Source: Lachnospiraceae bacterium UBA7110 (lineage in GTDB: Bacteria; Bacillota; Clostridia; Lachnospirales; Lachnospiraceae). Taken from it: a stretch of DNA of 30,689 nt. The position numbers were made by a program, and so were the translations under genes. The notes under the pieces were generated by a model. It was not told the origin of the DNA, did no database searches, and saw only the letters and a program-made list of their open reading frames with translations. The stretch is taken from NCBI GenBank assembly GCA_002492295.1, contig DKYC01000060.1, positions 1-30,689 on the forward strand. The letters are read 5' to 3'. Shown here piece after piece: positions 24,100 through 30,689 of the stretch (position 1 is its first letter; every line of letters begins with the position of its first letter).

Positions 24100-25395
24100 T
24101 CATGGACAGACATTGTAAAATGTAACAAATGCGGTAACAACGCCATCCCGTTCTTCGATGCTGAACTCCCCGTCCAGTTTCCCAACACTGCTGCGCACGC
24201 TCTTTAACCCGATTCCGTGCCAAAGCTTATTGGATGCCGATGTGCGCGTAAAGTCAATCTGCTCCGAAACAGTCTGATTGCAGATTTTTATACAGAGGTT
24301 ATTTTTTACCATGTAGATATTCACCTCAACATTACTTCCACTGACCCTTGCCCCCGCCGTAATTGCATTGTCAAGCAGATTCCCGAGCACAGACGCGATA
24401 GCGGCGTTGTCAAGCACAAGATTTTCCGGCAGCTTTACATTACAGAACATATGCAGATGATGGCTCTGCGCAAGAATCTGTTTGGAATTGATAATCGAAT
24501 CGATACCGGCGTATCCGGACTGTACAATGCCTGTATCTTTCCTGATTTCACCCATTTCCTGCTTCAGATAATCCTTTAATTTGTCAAAATCCCCCGATTC
24601 CGCCAGTTCTGTCATGTATATCAGATGATGTTTGTAATCGTGAATTTTCGCCCTCCATACCTCATCGCTTTTTCTGTTCTCCTCCAAAGATTTGAGCAGC
24701 ATTTCATTGTGCATATTCAAAAGCATATTTTCCTGTTGGACAGTATATGTCCGAGCCAGTCGAATGATATAAAAAAAGGAGAGAAGCGACAATGCCACCA
24801 GCATTCCCCAAACAAAAAAGTCTGCCAGACCGATATGCCCCATTGACAGAAAATACTGGAATATCAACAATGTTGTCACCAAAATTAAGATACCCAGCAC
24901 TAAAAGGGAAATTACATACCGCTTTCCCATTGGGAACGTATTTTCGCTTATATGATAAATCAGGTAAACAACAAAAGCCAGCACCAGCGTATGGATTACA
25001 GTCGCTATGACACGGTATACCGATATGGACAAAAACACATCAAACGGTTTCCCGCTTGTCAGGCTGCATACCACAAGTATGCTGAAATCCGACATGGCAA
25101 GTATCAGCATGTAAAACAGACTCAGCGCCGCGCATTTTATATAATATTTTCTGTATAAAACCACCTGAAAGAAATAAAAAACAAATATAGAACTTATCAT
25201 GCTTCTGCCAAGGGAAAACGGCAAAAAAGCGTCGCCCGCTTCCACAATCAGGACGGAAAACACTGCCGCCGCCGCAAATTGAACCTTCCGTTTTTTGAAA
25301 AAACCAACGTCCAAAAACACACTGCAAAATACATAACAGAGCCACGTTTCAATTCCTGTTGCCACACTGTCCTGTATCAGGGATATGACATTCAT
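24100..25395 (-). CDS. AgrC/ComD-like sensor histidine kinase
   Basis: 431 residues from the ATG at 25395, which has GGAGGG seven bases upstream and overlaps the regulator stop as ATGA. The first 215 residues form six or seven membrane helices, then a coiled segment leads to the H box KIHDYKHHL (His at about 252). The GHKL ATPase domain has SVLGNLLDNAITAG (N box) and HGIGLKSVRSSVGKLDG. This is the HPK10 group that senses peptide pheromones with a polytopic membrane domain. No agrB or recognisable agrD gene is adjacent, so the ligand is unknown. Confidence 0.9.
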   Translation of the reverse strand: MNVISLIQDSVATGIETWLCYVFCSVFLDVGFFKKRKVQFAAAAVFSVLIVEAGDAFLPFSLGRSMISSIFVFYFFQVVLYRKYYIKCAALSLFYMLILAMSDFSILVVCSLTSGKPFDVFLSISVYRVIATVIHTLVLAFVVYLIYHISENTFPMGKRYVISLLVLGILILVTTLLIFQYFLSMGHIGLADFFVWGMLVALSLLSFFYIIRLARTYTVQQENMLLNMHNEMLLKSLEENRKSDEVWRAKIHDYKHHLIYMTELAESGDFDKLKDYLKQEMGEIRKDTGIVQSGYAGIDSIINSKQILAQSHHLHMFCNVKLPENLVLDNAAIASVLGNLLDNAITAGARVSGSNVEVNIYMVKNNLCIKICNQTVSEQIDFTRTSASNKLWHGIGLKSVRSSVGKLDGEFSIEERDGVVTAFVTFYNVCP

Positions 25396-26126
25396 GAATA
25401 ATCCCTCCAATAATCGGAAATCATAGCGGAAACCTCCCGTTTACGACGGCGGCTGACAGGGATTTCGATTTCCCCGGCACAGTCAAGCACTACCATTCCA
25501 TTCCTGCGTGTCCTGACATGCCGAAGATTTACCACGCATCCGCTATGGACATAAATAAAACTGCCATCCCTCGCATCAATTTCCGCTTTCAGTTCTTTCA
25601 ATTTCTTCCATACAATATACGTCCCGCCCTGTGCCATGTACACGCAAACGCGCCTGTTTTCCATCTGAAAATGAGTAATGTCAGCAATCTTTACAGAAAC
25701 TTCCCCTTCCTGCGTCCTAAGGCAGATGGAACAGCTGCGCCGCGCCGACAGTTTCGCTATGGCGGCTTTCATTGCAGAAGGCAGTTCCTCTTTCATGTAT
25801 TCCTTTCTGATATAGCGGAATGGCGCATATTGGAAGGACATATATACAAACTCAGCGTGCGCCGTGAGAAAGATTACGATGATGTCCCTGCCCTCATCGC
25901 GGATAAATTCAGCGATTTTGAGTCCGGATATGTCCGGCATGTCAATATCAAGCAGCAGGATATCCGTGCGCTCATTTTCAGACCGAATCCTTTTCATCAG
26001 GCTGTCCGAATCCGTATATGTCATTATTTCGATTTCCTCATTCCACAGATGCATCATGCCTGCCAGAAATTGCCTGGTCTGAGTCAGTGACATGGCATCG
26101 TCGTCACATATAATCAATTCTATCAT
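25392..26126 (-). CDS. LytTR-family response regulator (AgrA-like)
   Basis: 244 residues. The receiver domain has CDDD near residue 8, phosphoacceptor D60 in DILLLDIDMPDISGL, and TAHAEFVYMSF. The LytTR DNA-binding domain (about 135-240) has ITHFQMENRRVCVYM, FIYVHSGCVVNLRHVR and EIEIPVSRRRKREV. The order regulator then AgrC-like kinase, each overlapping by ATGA, shows tight coupling. LytTR proteins bind pairs of short repeats upstream of weak promoters, such as that before the CPBP gene. Its own ribosome site is poor, so it is probably translated by coupling to the small ORF that overlaps its start. Confidence 0.92.
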   Translation of the reverse strand: MIELIICDDDAMSLTQTRQFLAGMMHLWNEEIEIMTYTDSDSLMKRIRSENERTDILLLDIDMPDISGLKIAEFIRDEGRDIIVIFLTAHAEFVYMSFQYAPFRYIRKEYMKEELPSAMKAAIAKLSARRSCSICLRTQEGEVSVKIADITHFQMENRRVCVYMAQGGTYIVWKKLKELKAEIDARDGSFIYVHSGCVVNLRHVRTRRNGMVVLDCAGEIEIPVSRRRKREVSAMISDYWRDYS

Positions 26127-26236
26127 AATTTGCCACTATTCCTAATCTGTCGGTTTTCCACATTTCTTAACAATTCGCCAAATACTTTCCTGTGCTTCTG
26201 CAATAACCGGGGTCCCTTTGTTAAGTCATTTGTCAT
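26123..26236 (-). CDS. Short cationic ORF translationally coupled to the LytTR regulator
   Basis: A 37-residue ORF from the ATG at 26236, beginning MTNDLTKGPRLLQKHRKVFG and ending RQIRNSGKL. Its stop overlaps the regulator start as ATGA, and AGAGGAG lies 12 bases before its start. A longer reading starting at 26314 is ruled out because that TTG is the -35 hexamer of the promoter; an in-frame ATG at 26263 is another option. The peptide is basic, without Cys, signal peptide or the features of AgrD cyclic-peptide precursors. It could be a coupling leader, a small regulator or a peptide signal; function unknown. Confidence 0.5.
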   Translation of the reverse strand: MTNDLTKGPRLLQKHRKVFGELLRNVENRQIRNSGKL

Positions 26237-26285
26237 AGTTGGGATTGTCTCCTCTGCATATCCCATTTGCGTTAATTTGTGAACG

Positions 26286-26314
26286 ATTGTATATCCTATT
26301 TTATTTTTTGTCAA
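26286..26314 (-). promoter_or_regulatory. Promoter of the LytTR/AgrC-like operon
   Basis: Minus strand consensus TTGACA (26314-26309), 17 bases, TACAAT (26291-26286). Transcription should start near 26279, upstream of the short ORF. Confidence 0.75.
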
Positions 26315-26485
26315 TAAAATGCGTATTTTACCGCAAAATTTTACACATTTAAATTATAATGTACAGCTCTTTTCTATAATGAACGGAATTTGACGAAAAT
26401 GTAATAGTAATATAAGTGTGATTATGATATTCTATTAGCGGTACAAATCGGGATTCTGTGAAGGAATGATTCGGGAAAGCTTATT

Positions 26486-26635
26486 ATGTTTAGAGAAAAT
26501 TCAGGCAGCGGAAAAACGACAGTTGCCCAAAAATTACAGCAAAGATTTGGCAGACGACGCCAAACAAAACATAATTGTAACGATTTTGGCGAGGAGGAAA
26601 TGCTTAGGTGGTGGCGTGAAGAGGATTATGATTAA
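26486..26635 (+). pseudogene. Remnant of a P-loop kinase/ATPase gene
   Basis: The 49-codon frame opens MFRENSGSGKTTVAQKLQQR, a Walker A motif with the typical following helix, then FGRR and EEEMLRWWREEDYD. It resembles the start of small AAA/zeta-like kinases in which RGNSGSGKT is followed by QDVVRREML, but the segment between is scrambled by an internal indel and the rest of the protein is missing. Treated as a decayed fragment. Sequence between 26315 and 26485 shows no other gene. Confidence 0.5.
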
Positions 26636-26662
26636 ATCAAAGAAAGAAAGGGGTACCAACCA

Positions 26663-27154
26663 ATGACAGGGAATTTTGGCTTTTCTTATATTGGAATGGT
26701 GTTTTTGATACTGCTATTTATCCCGAACATCATTTGGACAAAAAATATGCCGCAAGGATATAGCACAGAACAGGAAAATAAAATATTACTGTTTTTTGAG
26801 AGAACGGGAGAGGTATTAACAAGCTGCTGCGCATTAATTTTCTCTGACTTTAACCTACATCAACGGAACGCTTGGTCTTGGTGGCTGATAGCGGCTTTTC
26901 TAGTCATGGCAATGTATGAGCTATGGTGGATACGCTATTTTCGCAGCAGCCGGAAACTGACGGACTTTTACAGCAGTCTTTTCGGCATCCCCGTCGCAGG
27001 CGCAACGCTGCCGGTCATTGCATTTCTTCTGCTTGGCATTTATGGCAAAGTTGTGTGGATGATAATTGCGACGGTGATATTAGGAATCGGACATATCGGC
27101 ATTCATATGCAGCATAGAAAAGAACTCGAAATGCTATCAGCGGCAAGGAGGTAG
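26663..27154 (+). CDS. Small four-helix membrane protein
   Basis: 163 residues, ATG with AAAGGGG upstream. It starts MTGNFGFSYIGMVFLILLFI and continues PNIIWTKNMPQGY, a block I associate with uncharacterised Clostridia membrane proteins. Four membrane segments are expected at about 9-26, 72-90, 105-123 and 127-146, and the C-terminus is basic. Function unknown. It lies 4 bases before the cytidine deaminase-like gene, so the two form an operon. Confidence 0.75.
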   Translation: MTGNFGFSYIGMVFLILLFIPNIIWTKNMPQGYSTEQENKILLFFERTGEVLTSCCALIFSDFNLHQRNAWSWWLIAAFLVMAMYELWWIRYFRSSRKLTDFYSSLFGIPVAGATLPVIAFLLLGIYGKVVWMIIATVILGIGHIGIHMQHRKELEMLSAARR

Positions 27155-27158
27155 GAAT

Positions 27159-27550
27159 ATGGACACACAATGGGATAAAATGTACCAAATGGCAAAAGCA
27201 GTGCAAAACGGACGAAAAATATCGGACTATATCGAGGCAGGCGGCGTTGCGGAGCAGTATTGTCAGCAAGCGGCAAAATCTACACGGGCGTTTGCGTCGA
27301 TACCTGTTCCACGTTGGGAATCTGCGCGGAACGAAATGCCATTTTTCAAATGATTACGAACGGAGAGCAGGAAATCGAAAAGGTTCTTGCAATCATGCCG
27401 AATGGAAAGACCGGCGCCCCTTGCGGCGCCTGCCGCGAACTGATGGTTCAGCTAATGCCTGATAAATACCGGAATATTGAAATCATGCTCGACTATGAAA
27501 CCAAAAAAGTAGTTACACTTGGGGAGCTTACACCCGAATGGTGGATATAA
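27159..27550 (+). pseudogene. Cytidine/blasticidin-S deaminase-like gene with a frameshift
   Basis: The first frame (MDTQWDKMYQMAKAVQNGRK, ISDYIEAGG) and the second (LSASGKIYTGVCVDTCSTLG, ICAERNAIFQMITNGE, TGAPCGACRELMVQLMP) are the two halves of one deaminase. They carry the zinc ligands CAE (with catalytic Glu) and PCGAC. A single missing base between about 27240 and 27265 puts them out of frame; adding one gives 130 residues, normal for the family. The LGELTPEWWI end resembles blasticidin-S deaminase-like members more than housekeeping Cdd. The ATG has AAGGAGG. It ends 4 bases before the convergent anti-sigma gene, with no terminator between. Confidence 0.75.
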
Positions 27551-27554
27551 GCGA

Positions 27555-28307
27555 TTAATTCATGCCTGCGCCATGCCGGTGTCTGTGTCCGCCTCTATTT
27601 TCCCCACTGTCATGTCCGACGGACGGATTATCTTCCGTTTCGCCCGAAATCCCTGTAAGCTCTTGGATTTGCCGCATGGTAAGACCTTTAACGTCGTCGA
27701 TTGTGACATTGGGATTGACTTTCTGCAATTCCAAAAAAGCGCGGTACTTGCCGACGGATAAGCCTGCGCAGTGCGCTTTGTCGGCTTCCTCAAAATTACT
27801 TGTATGGCAACAGACATTATGCTGTTCTGGAATATGGACTTCAATATTTTCAAGAATTTTCCTGCTTTTTTCCTCGCTTTGACCGACAACGGATATGGTC
27901 AGCAGCTCATCCTGACTTAAATATGCGGCAATGCTTTCGTCCTCTAAAATTTTATCAAGTGCGTCCGTATAATCCATATAACGTATTTTTAAAGAATTTG
28001 CCAACTGCGTGCCGTCATCGTTATAGCTGTCGATGGAAAGGACTTTGCCGAATTGATTAATATTGAGCTCAAACGACGGATTAATGTCAATACTGATAAT
28101 CGATGCCTGGGTAAAATATACACGGTATCCGTAAAATCCGGTAAGCAAAAACACGAAACATGCCATAACAGGGACTATATGCTGATACAGGAACGGATGG
28201 AATGCGTTCTTCTGGTTTATCTTTTTGGCAATAAATGCCTTTGTTTCATTCTTTAATGCTGTTTCGGCAGAAATTTTATCAAACGTTTCTTTTATCCTGT
28301 CATTCAT
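27555..28307 (-). CDS. RsgI-like transmembrane anti-sigma factor
   Basis: 250 residues from the ATG at 28307 with GGAGGTGA upstream; an earlier GTG at 28316 is less well placed. It overlaps the sigma factor end by 8 bases. A cytosolic N-terminal helix bundle (1-45) precedes one membrane segment (about 46-66: IVPVMACFVFLLTGFYGYRV). The external part begins IISIDINPSFELNINQFGKV followed by SIDSYNDDG, the RsgI middle-domain signature. Then comes an acidic region and a His/Gly-rich tail (GGHRHRHGAGMN), possibly metal-binding. It should hold the ECF sigma factor inactive until an external signal is sensed. There is no carbohydrate-binding module at the C-terminus as in cellulosomal RsgI proteins. 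Confidence 0.82.
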   Translation of the reverse strand: MNDRIKETFDKISAETALKNETKAFIAKKINQKNAFHPFLYQHIVPVMACFVFLLTGFYGYRVYFTQASIISIDINPSFELNINQFGKVLSIDSYNDDGTQLANSLKIRYMDYTDALDKILEDESIAAYLSQDELLTISVVGQSEEKSRKILENIEVHIPEQHNVCCHTSNFEEADKAHCAGLSVGKYRAFLELQKVNPNVTIDDVKGLTMRQIQELTGISGETEDNPSVGHDSGENRGGHRHRHGAGMN

Positions 28308-28782
28308 CGATATCACCTCCCAGTTTTTCCCGCAATAATTTTCTGGAACGTGTAAGACAGGTATAAATCGTATTCACGTTTTTGCCAAGAATTTTACCGA
28401 TTTCGGGAGCAGTATAACCTTCATAATAATGAAGATAAACAATGTTTCGGTATTTTGGAGGCAATGACTGCACTGCCTCTAAGACGGATTTGTTATCCTG
28501 TGATAAAGTGTACGGACATTCTTCAACTTCGTCAATTGCAACGATACGGGTATGGAAAAAGTCTTTTAATAAATCCTTGCAGGCATTTATGGTTACACGG
28601 ATAAACCATGCTTTTTCATGCGCCTGGCTTTCAAATACAACGGAGCTTAGGACATACTTCAAAAACACAGTTTGAAATATGTCCTGTGTATCGTGGTAAT
28701 TTTTCAGATGTATCATACAAAGCCGGCGAACCATATCGGAATATTGTTCGATTGCTCTGTTTGCCTCCTGTTCACTGCGCAT
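28300..28782 (-). CDS. ECF-type RNA polymerase sigma factor
   Basis: 160 residues from the ATG at 28782 with AGGGAG upstream; the frame is open further but that part is the shadow of the preceding gene. Region 2 (about 15-80) shows NYHDTQDIFQTVFLKYV and HEKAWFIRVTINACKDLLKD; region 4 (about 105-155) shows LPPKYRNIVYLHYYEGYTAP, EIGKILGKNVNTIYTCLTRSRKLL. The VFLKY and ARR-like C-terminus are normal for sigma-70 family group 4. It lies 13 bases after the Ca-repeat gene and overlaps the RsgI-like gene. Confidence 0.9.
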   Translation of the reverse strand: MRSEQEANRAIEQYSDMVRRLCMIHLKNYHDTQDIFQTVFLKYVLSSVVFESQAHEKAWFIRVTINACKDLLKDFFHTRIVAIDEVEECPYTLSQDNKSVLEAVQSLPPKYRNIVYLHYYEGYTAPEIGKILGKNVNTIYTCLTRSRKLLREKLGGDIDE

Positions 28783-28795
28783 AAGCTCCCTCGCT

Positions 28796-29197
28796 TTATC
28801 TTCTGCAGCCTCCCCGTCTGCCGCCTCTGCCGCATCCATGTCCGCCGCCGTTTCTGCATCCGCTGCCGTATGCGTAATTGTCGCAAATACCGTCGTCGTT
28901 TTCGTCAACATATCCCAATCCGCAGGCTCCTGTTGCAAAATTGTCGCAAATACCGTCGCCGTTTTCGTCAACATATCCCAACCCGCAGGCACAGGATGCA
29001 GCGTAGTTATCGCAGATACCGTCGCCATCTTCGTCTATAAACGGACAATCGGTGGTGCAGTAATTGCAGGTTCCATTATGACCGGGATCTGCATAATTTA
29101 TGCCGGCTACCGGTTCCGCCGCAAAAACGCTTATGGTTTCCATCGAAAAGATTAGTATTGCAGCCGTCATACCTGTTAAAAATTTTGTTGCTCTCAT
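28796..29197 (-). CDS. Secreted Cys-rich protein with Ca-binding DxDxDG repeats
   Basis: 133 residues, ATG 29197 with GGAGGAA. A signal peptide (about 1-26, ending SVFA-AEP) is followed by a Cys-containing segment, then three acidic loops: FIDEDGDGICDN, YVDENGDGICDN and YVDENDDGICDN. These match DxDxDG calcium loops of thrombospondin type 3/dockerin-like repeats. The last 25 residues are Gly/Arg/Cys-rich (GGGHGCGRGGRRGGCRR). It is the first gene of an operon with the ECF sigma factor and RsgI-like anti-sigma. Its role may be structural or as an extracellular sensor for the anti-sigma; neither is shown. Confidence 0.8.
   Translation of the reverse strand: MRATKFLTGMTAAILIFSMETISVFAAEPVAGINYADPGHNGTCNYCTTDCPFIDEDGDGICDNYAASCACGLGYVDENGDGICDNFATGACGLGYVDENDDGICDNYAYGSGCRNGGGHGCGRGGRRGGCRR
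28865..28990 (-). repeat. Two tandem 63-base coding repeats
   Basis: Units 28928-28990 and 28865-28927 encode ACGLGYVDENGDGICDNFATG and a near-identical copy. DNA identity is nearly complete over the first 50 bases, so this is a recent duplication able to expand or contract in 21-codon steps. Confidence 0.85.
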
Positions 29198-29226
29198 GAT
29201 TTGATTCCTCCATTAATCGTGTAATT

Positions 29227-29242
29227 TATGAACTGTTTCATA
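29227..29242. promoter_or_regulatory. Palindrome upstream of the Ca-repeat/ECF operon
   Basis: TATGAA-CTGT-TTCATA, a perfect 6+4+6 dyad about 30 bases before the operon start codon. On the minus strand TGAAAC (29239-29234) with CGAT about 15 bases further could be an ECF promoter, allowing autoregulation. Weak, by eye. Confidence 0.35.
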
Positions 29243-29361
29243 GATAATACGATTGACGGGCAGAAATCCATTCATATATTTTATATTATTTTATTTGTTT
29301 TTTTTGCAGAACACAAGGTATTTACAAAATATTTCCGATAAAATACCAACAGCCTTGTGCA

Positions 29362-30281
29362 AAGACAACCCTTACCACAATCTTTTGTACCAGCACACTG
29401 GTTGAAGGCGTCAATATGCCAGCGGACAACCTATACGGGAATGTCTTTCTTGTCAGTATGAATGAGAAGGTCAAAGAAGATTTGTCCCGTTTCTCAAAGA
29501 AGGTGGCGAAGAGCTCATCAAGGCGAACTTTGAACAGAAACCCACAAAGCCGGACGATGACATCAATGTGTCTGTAGACCAGACGGAAAACCTCACTACC
29601 GCCATCGCACGAGGAATGAGCTATCCAAGGCTGGATATCAATGGCAATGTAAACTACAATGATTTGATAGATTTTCTTGAGCGGATGTGTCATGTTTTCA
29701 AATGGGAAAAATACGAACGTCAGACGCTCGGCAGAGTCAGCAAGAAAACAGGAAAGCACGGAATGCTACGCTGGTACGCTGTTATCCTAATTCAGTGGAT
29801 ACAGGGAACGGGACGCAGCCATATCATGAATAAGGCCATCGAATTCAAGCAAAACAACCCCGAATCTGGCGTAAAGGTTAATGGCAAGCAGGAACGCTAC
29901 AATGACTCCCGTGATTACAGAAATATCGTGATTGCGGATACGCTGGAGGTAATTGAGAATGCGATCCTTTTCAGCATTTCCAACTACTTCCTTCGTTTTT
30001 CCAATGAATATAAGCGGTTTCACAATGTTGAAACCTTCCAGAATGACTGGTACGAGTATGTGGAATATGGAACGACAAATCCGCTCACCATATTATTGCA
30101 GAGGAGCGGATTCTCCCGCGAAACCTCTACATACATTCGCCAGCATCGAGATGAATATGTCGTGATGACACAGGGCAGCGAAATAAAGCTGCGTCGTTCC
30201 CTGCTCCAGAGCAGGAATGTCGGAGCTGCCCGCGAATCGGCAGATATACAGTACAACATGCCGGAAATCTTTGTAAACTAA
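29362..30281 (+). pseudogene. Remnant of a superfamily 2 DEAD/DEAH-type helicase
   Basis: One frame from about 29362 reads TIFCTSTLVEGVNMPADNL, the late helicase motif region, then runs directly into YGNVFLVSMNEKVKEDLSRF; the RNL-x-GRVGR segment normally found between them is missing. Near 29480 the reading must shift to another frame, giving FVPFLKEGGEELIKANFEQK and then an open stretch to TAA 30281 with NYNDLIDFLERMCHVFKW and GMLRWYAVILIQWIQGTGRS. All N-terminal motifs (Walker A, DEAD/DEAH) are absent. Such large helicases are frequent in anti-phage islands (for example HamB-like proteins), but no partner gene is left to identify the type. Confidence 0.6.
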
Positions 30282-30293
30282 GGAGGTGTTTCA

Positions 30294-30605
30294 ATGAGTG
30301 ACTATAAACCGCCATTTCACATGACGGATAAAATGACATTCCTGATTGCGGAGATCAGCGAACAGGTCGGTCGGATTACCGTGTTGCAAGAAGGAACTAT
30401 CAGCCCGCACCTGCAGCGCGAGAACCGCATTCGAACAATTCACTCATCTCTTGCTATTGAGCATAATTCTCTATTGTTGGAGCAGGTGACGGCAATTCTT
30501 GATGGCAAACGCGTTCTCGGAAATCCCAATGAGATCAAAGAGGAGTGCACAGATATTCCTCATTTTATCGAAATGAAAATCCTCTTATTTAGGTTCACTA
30601 TGTAA
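30294..30605 (+). pseudogene. Truncated Fic-family protein, N-terminal part
   Basis: 103 residues with an AAGGAGGTG site. MSDYKPPFHMTDKMTFLIAE, ISEQVGRI, then NRIRTIHSSLAIEHNSLLLE and QVTAILDGKRVLG match the N-terminal domain of Fic AMPylases that carry their own inhibitory helix; the inhibitory (S/T)-x3-E-(G/N) motif reads SLAIEHN. After NEIKEE the sequence leaves the family consensus and stops at 30605; the catalytic HPFxxGNGR motif is not in the window. Probably cut by the insertion event at the right edge. It follows the helicase remnant by 12 bases. Confidence 0.7.
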
Positions 30606-30617
30606 ATTCGTTTTTGT

Positions 30618-30689
30618 GGGTAGTGTAAAATAATTTGTGTCTTTGGAAAAAAATACCTCTTTTTGGGTAAGAATCAAGATATGACAATT
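30618..30689. mobile_element. Possible insertion sequence end
   Basis: Immediately after the Fic truncation the sequence becomes non-coding and contains GGGTAGTGTAAAATAATTTG, which reminds me of terminal repeats of IS256-group elements. No transposase is seen before the window ends. Evidence is the abrupt end of the Fic homology and this resemblance from memory. Confidence 0.3.

Noticed and set aside
23994..24188. 64-residue minus-strand ORF downstream of the AgrC-like kinase
   Set aside because: It overlaps the end of the kinase gene in another frame, runs through the terminator hairpin and has no ribosome site.
26123..26236. Short ORF as an AgrD-type cyclic autoinducer precursor
   Set aside because: No Cys or Ser in the expected ring position, no amphipathic leader, no acidic tail and no agrB gene nearby.
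26237..26314. N-terminal extension of the short ORF from a TTG at 26314
   Set aside because: That TTG is the first base triplet of a consensus TTGACA -35 hexamer, so it should not be in the transcript.
26466..26666. 66-residue plus-strand ORF
   Set aside because: It is out of frame with the Walker A motif encoded by the same DNA; the P-loop remnant frame explains the sequence better.
28865..28990. Short repeats as a CRISPR array
   Set aside because: The units are contiguous 63-base coding repeats without spacers.
28783..29028. N-terminal extension of the ECF sigma factor with repeated DMLTKT-x-TVFATI segments
   Set aside because: It is the out-of-frame shadow of the Ca-repeat coding sequence; the ATG at 28782 has a good ribosome site and gives a standard-length sigma factor.
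29362..30605. A functional helicase plus Fic defence pair
   Set aside because: The helicase lacks its N-terminal motifs and needs a frameshift, and the Fic catalytic motif is missing from the window.

Overview
The window looks like chromosomal DNA of a low-to-moderate GC anaerobic Clostridia member, most probably Lachnospiraceae. That is inferred from gene content and style (strong AGGAGG ribosome sites, AgrC/LytTR pair, PTS genes, a PdaA-like deacetylase, radical SAM pair, RsgI-like anti-sigma); no rRNA or marker gene is present to prove it. No tRNA, rRNA, CRISPR array or intact transposase was seen.

Layout. (1) 1-2053: the 5' end of an HxlR-type regulator, divergent from two tandem paralogous radical SAM genes, with facing promoters and palindromes between them. 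(2) 2077-7740: an OmpR-type response regulator and histidine kinase, a decayed AAA-ATPase fragment, then a MacB/LolD-type ABC ATPase and a large FtsX-type permease, with structured RNA-like segments before and between the ABC genes. (3) 7752-12283: small genes: an unknown protein, a zinc-ribbon protein, a DUF3592-like membrane protein, a YjbR/MmcQ protein, a lipoprotein gene cut by an in-frame TGA, and a PdaA-like polysaccharide deacetylase. (4) 12416-13688: a 4Fe-4S ferredoxin-like gene followed by a receiver domain fused to a RelA/SpoT-type (p)ppGpp synthetase. (5) 13870-20855: a self-contained PTS operon read on the minus strand: DeoR regulator, mannitol-type EIICBA (cut by an in-frame TAG), SorE-like zinc dehydrogenase, FruK-like kinase, a dedicated HPr lacking Ser46, and EI. 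Together they suggest a hexitol route: import as hexitol 1-phosphate, oxidation at C2 to a ketose 1-phosphate, then phosphorylation to the 1,6-bisphosphate. (6) 21171-22702: a PTS EIIC-like membrane domain joined to an EAL (c-di-GMP phosphodiesterase) domain, out of frame by one base at a run of six T. (7) 22885-26236: a short ORF, a LytTR regulator and an AgrC-like kinase in an overlapping operon, followed by a separately promoted CPBP membrane protease. (8) 26486-29197: a P-loop kinase remnant, a small membrane protein and a frameshifted cytidine deaminase, convergent with an operon for a secreted Ca-binding-repeat protein, an ECF sigma factor and an RsgI-like anti-sigma. (9) 29362-30689: debris of a superfamily 2 helicase, a truncated Fic protein and a possible insertion sequence end.

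At least eight coding regions are disrupted or truncated. Four (lipoprotein, EIICBA, EIIC-EAL, cytidine deaminase) need only a single-base change to become intact, so either recent decay, phase variation or sequence error is possible. The most unusual systems are the receiver-(p)ppGpp synthetase fusion, the self-contained hexitol PTS with an HPr lacking Ser46, the EIIC-EAL fusion and the Ca-repeat/ECF/RsgI operon.
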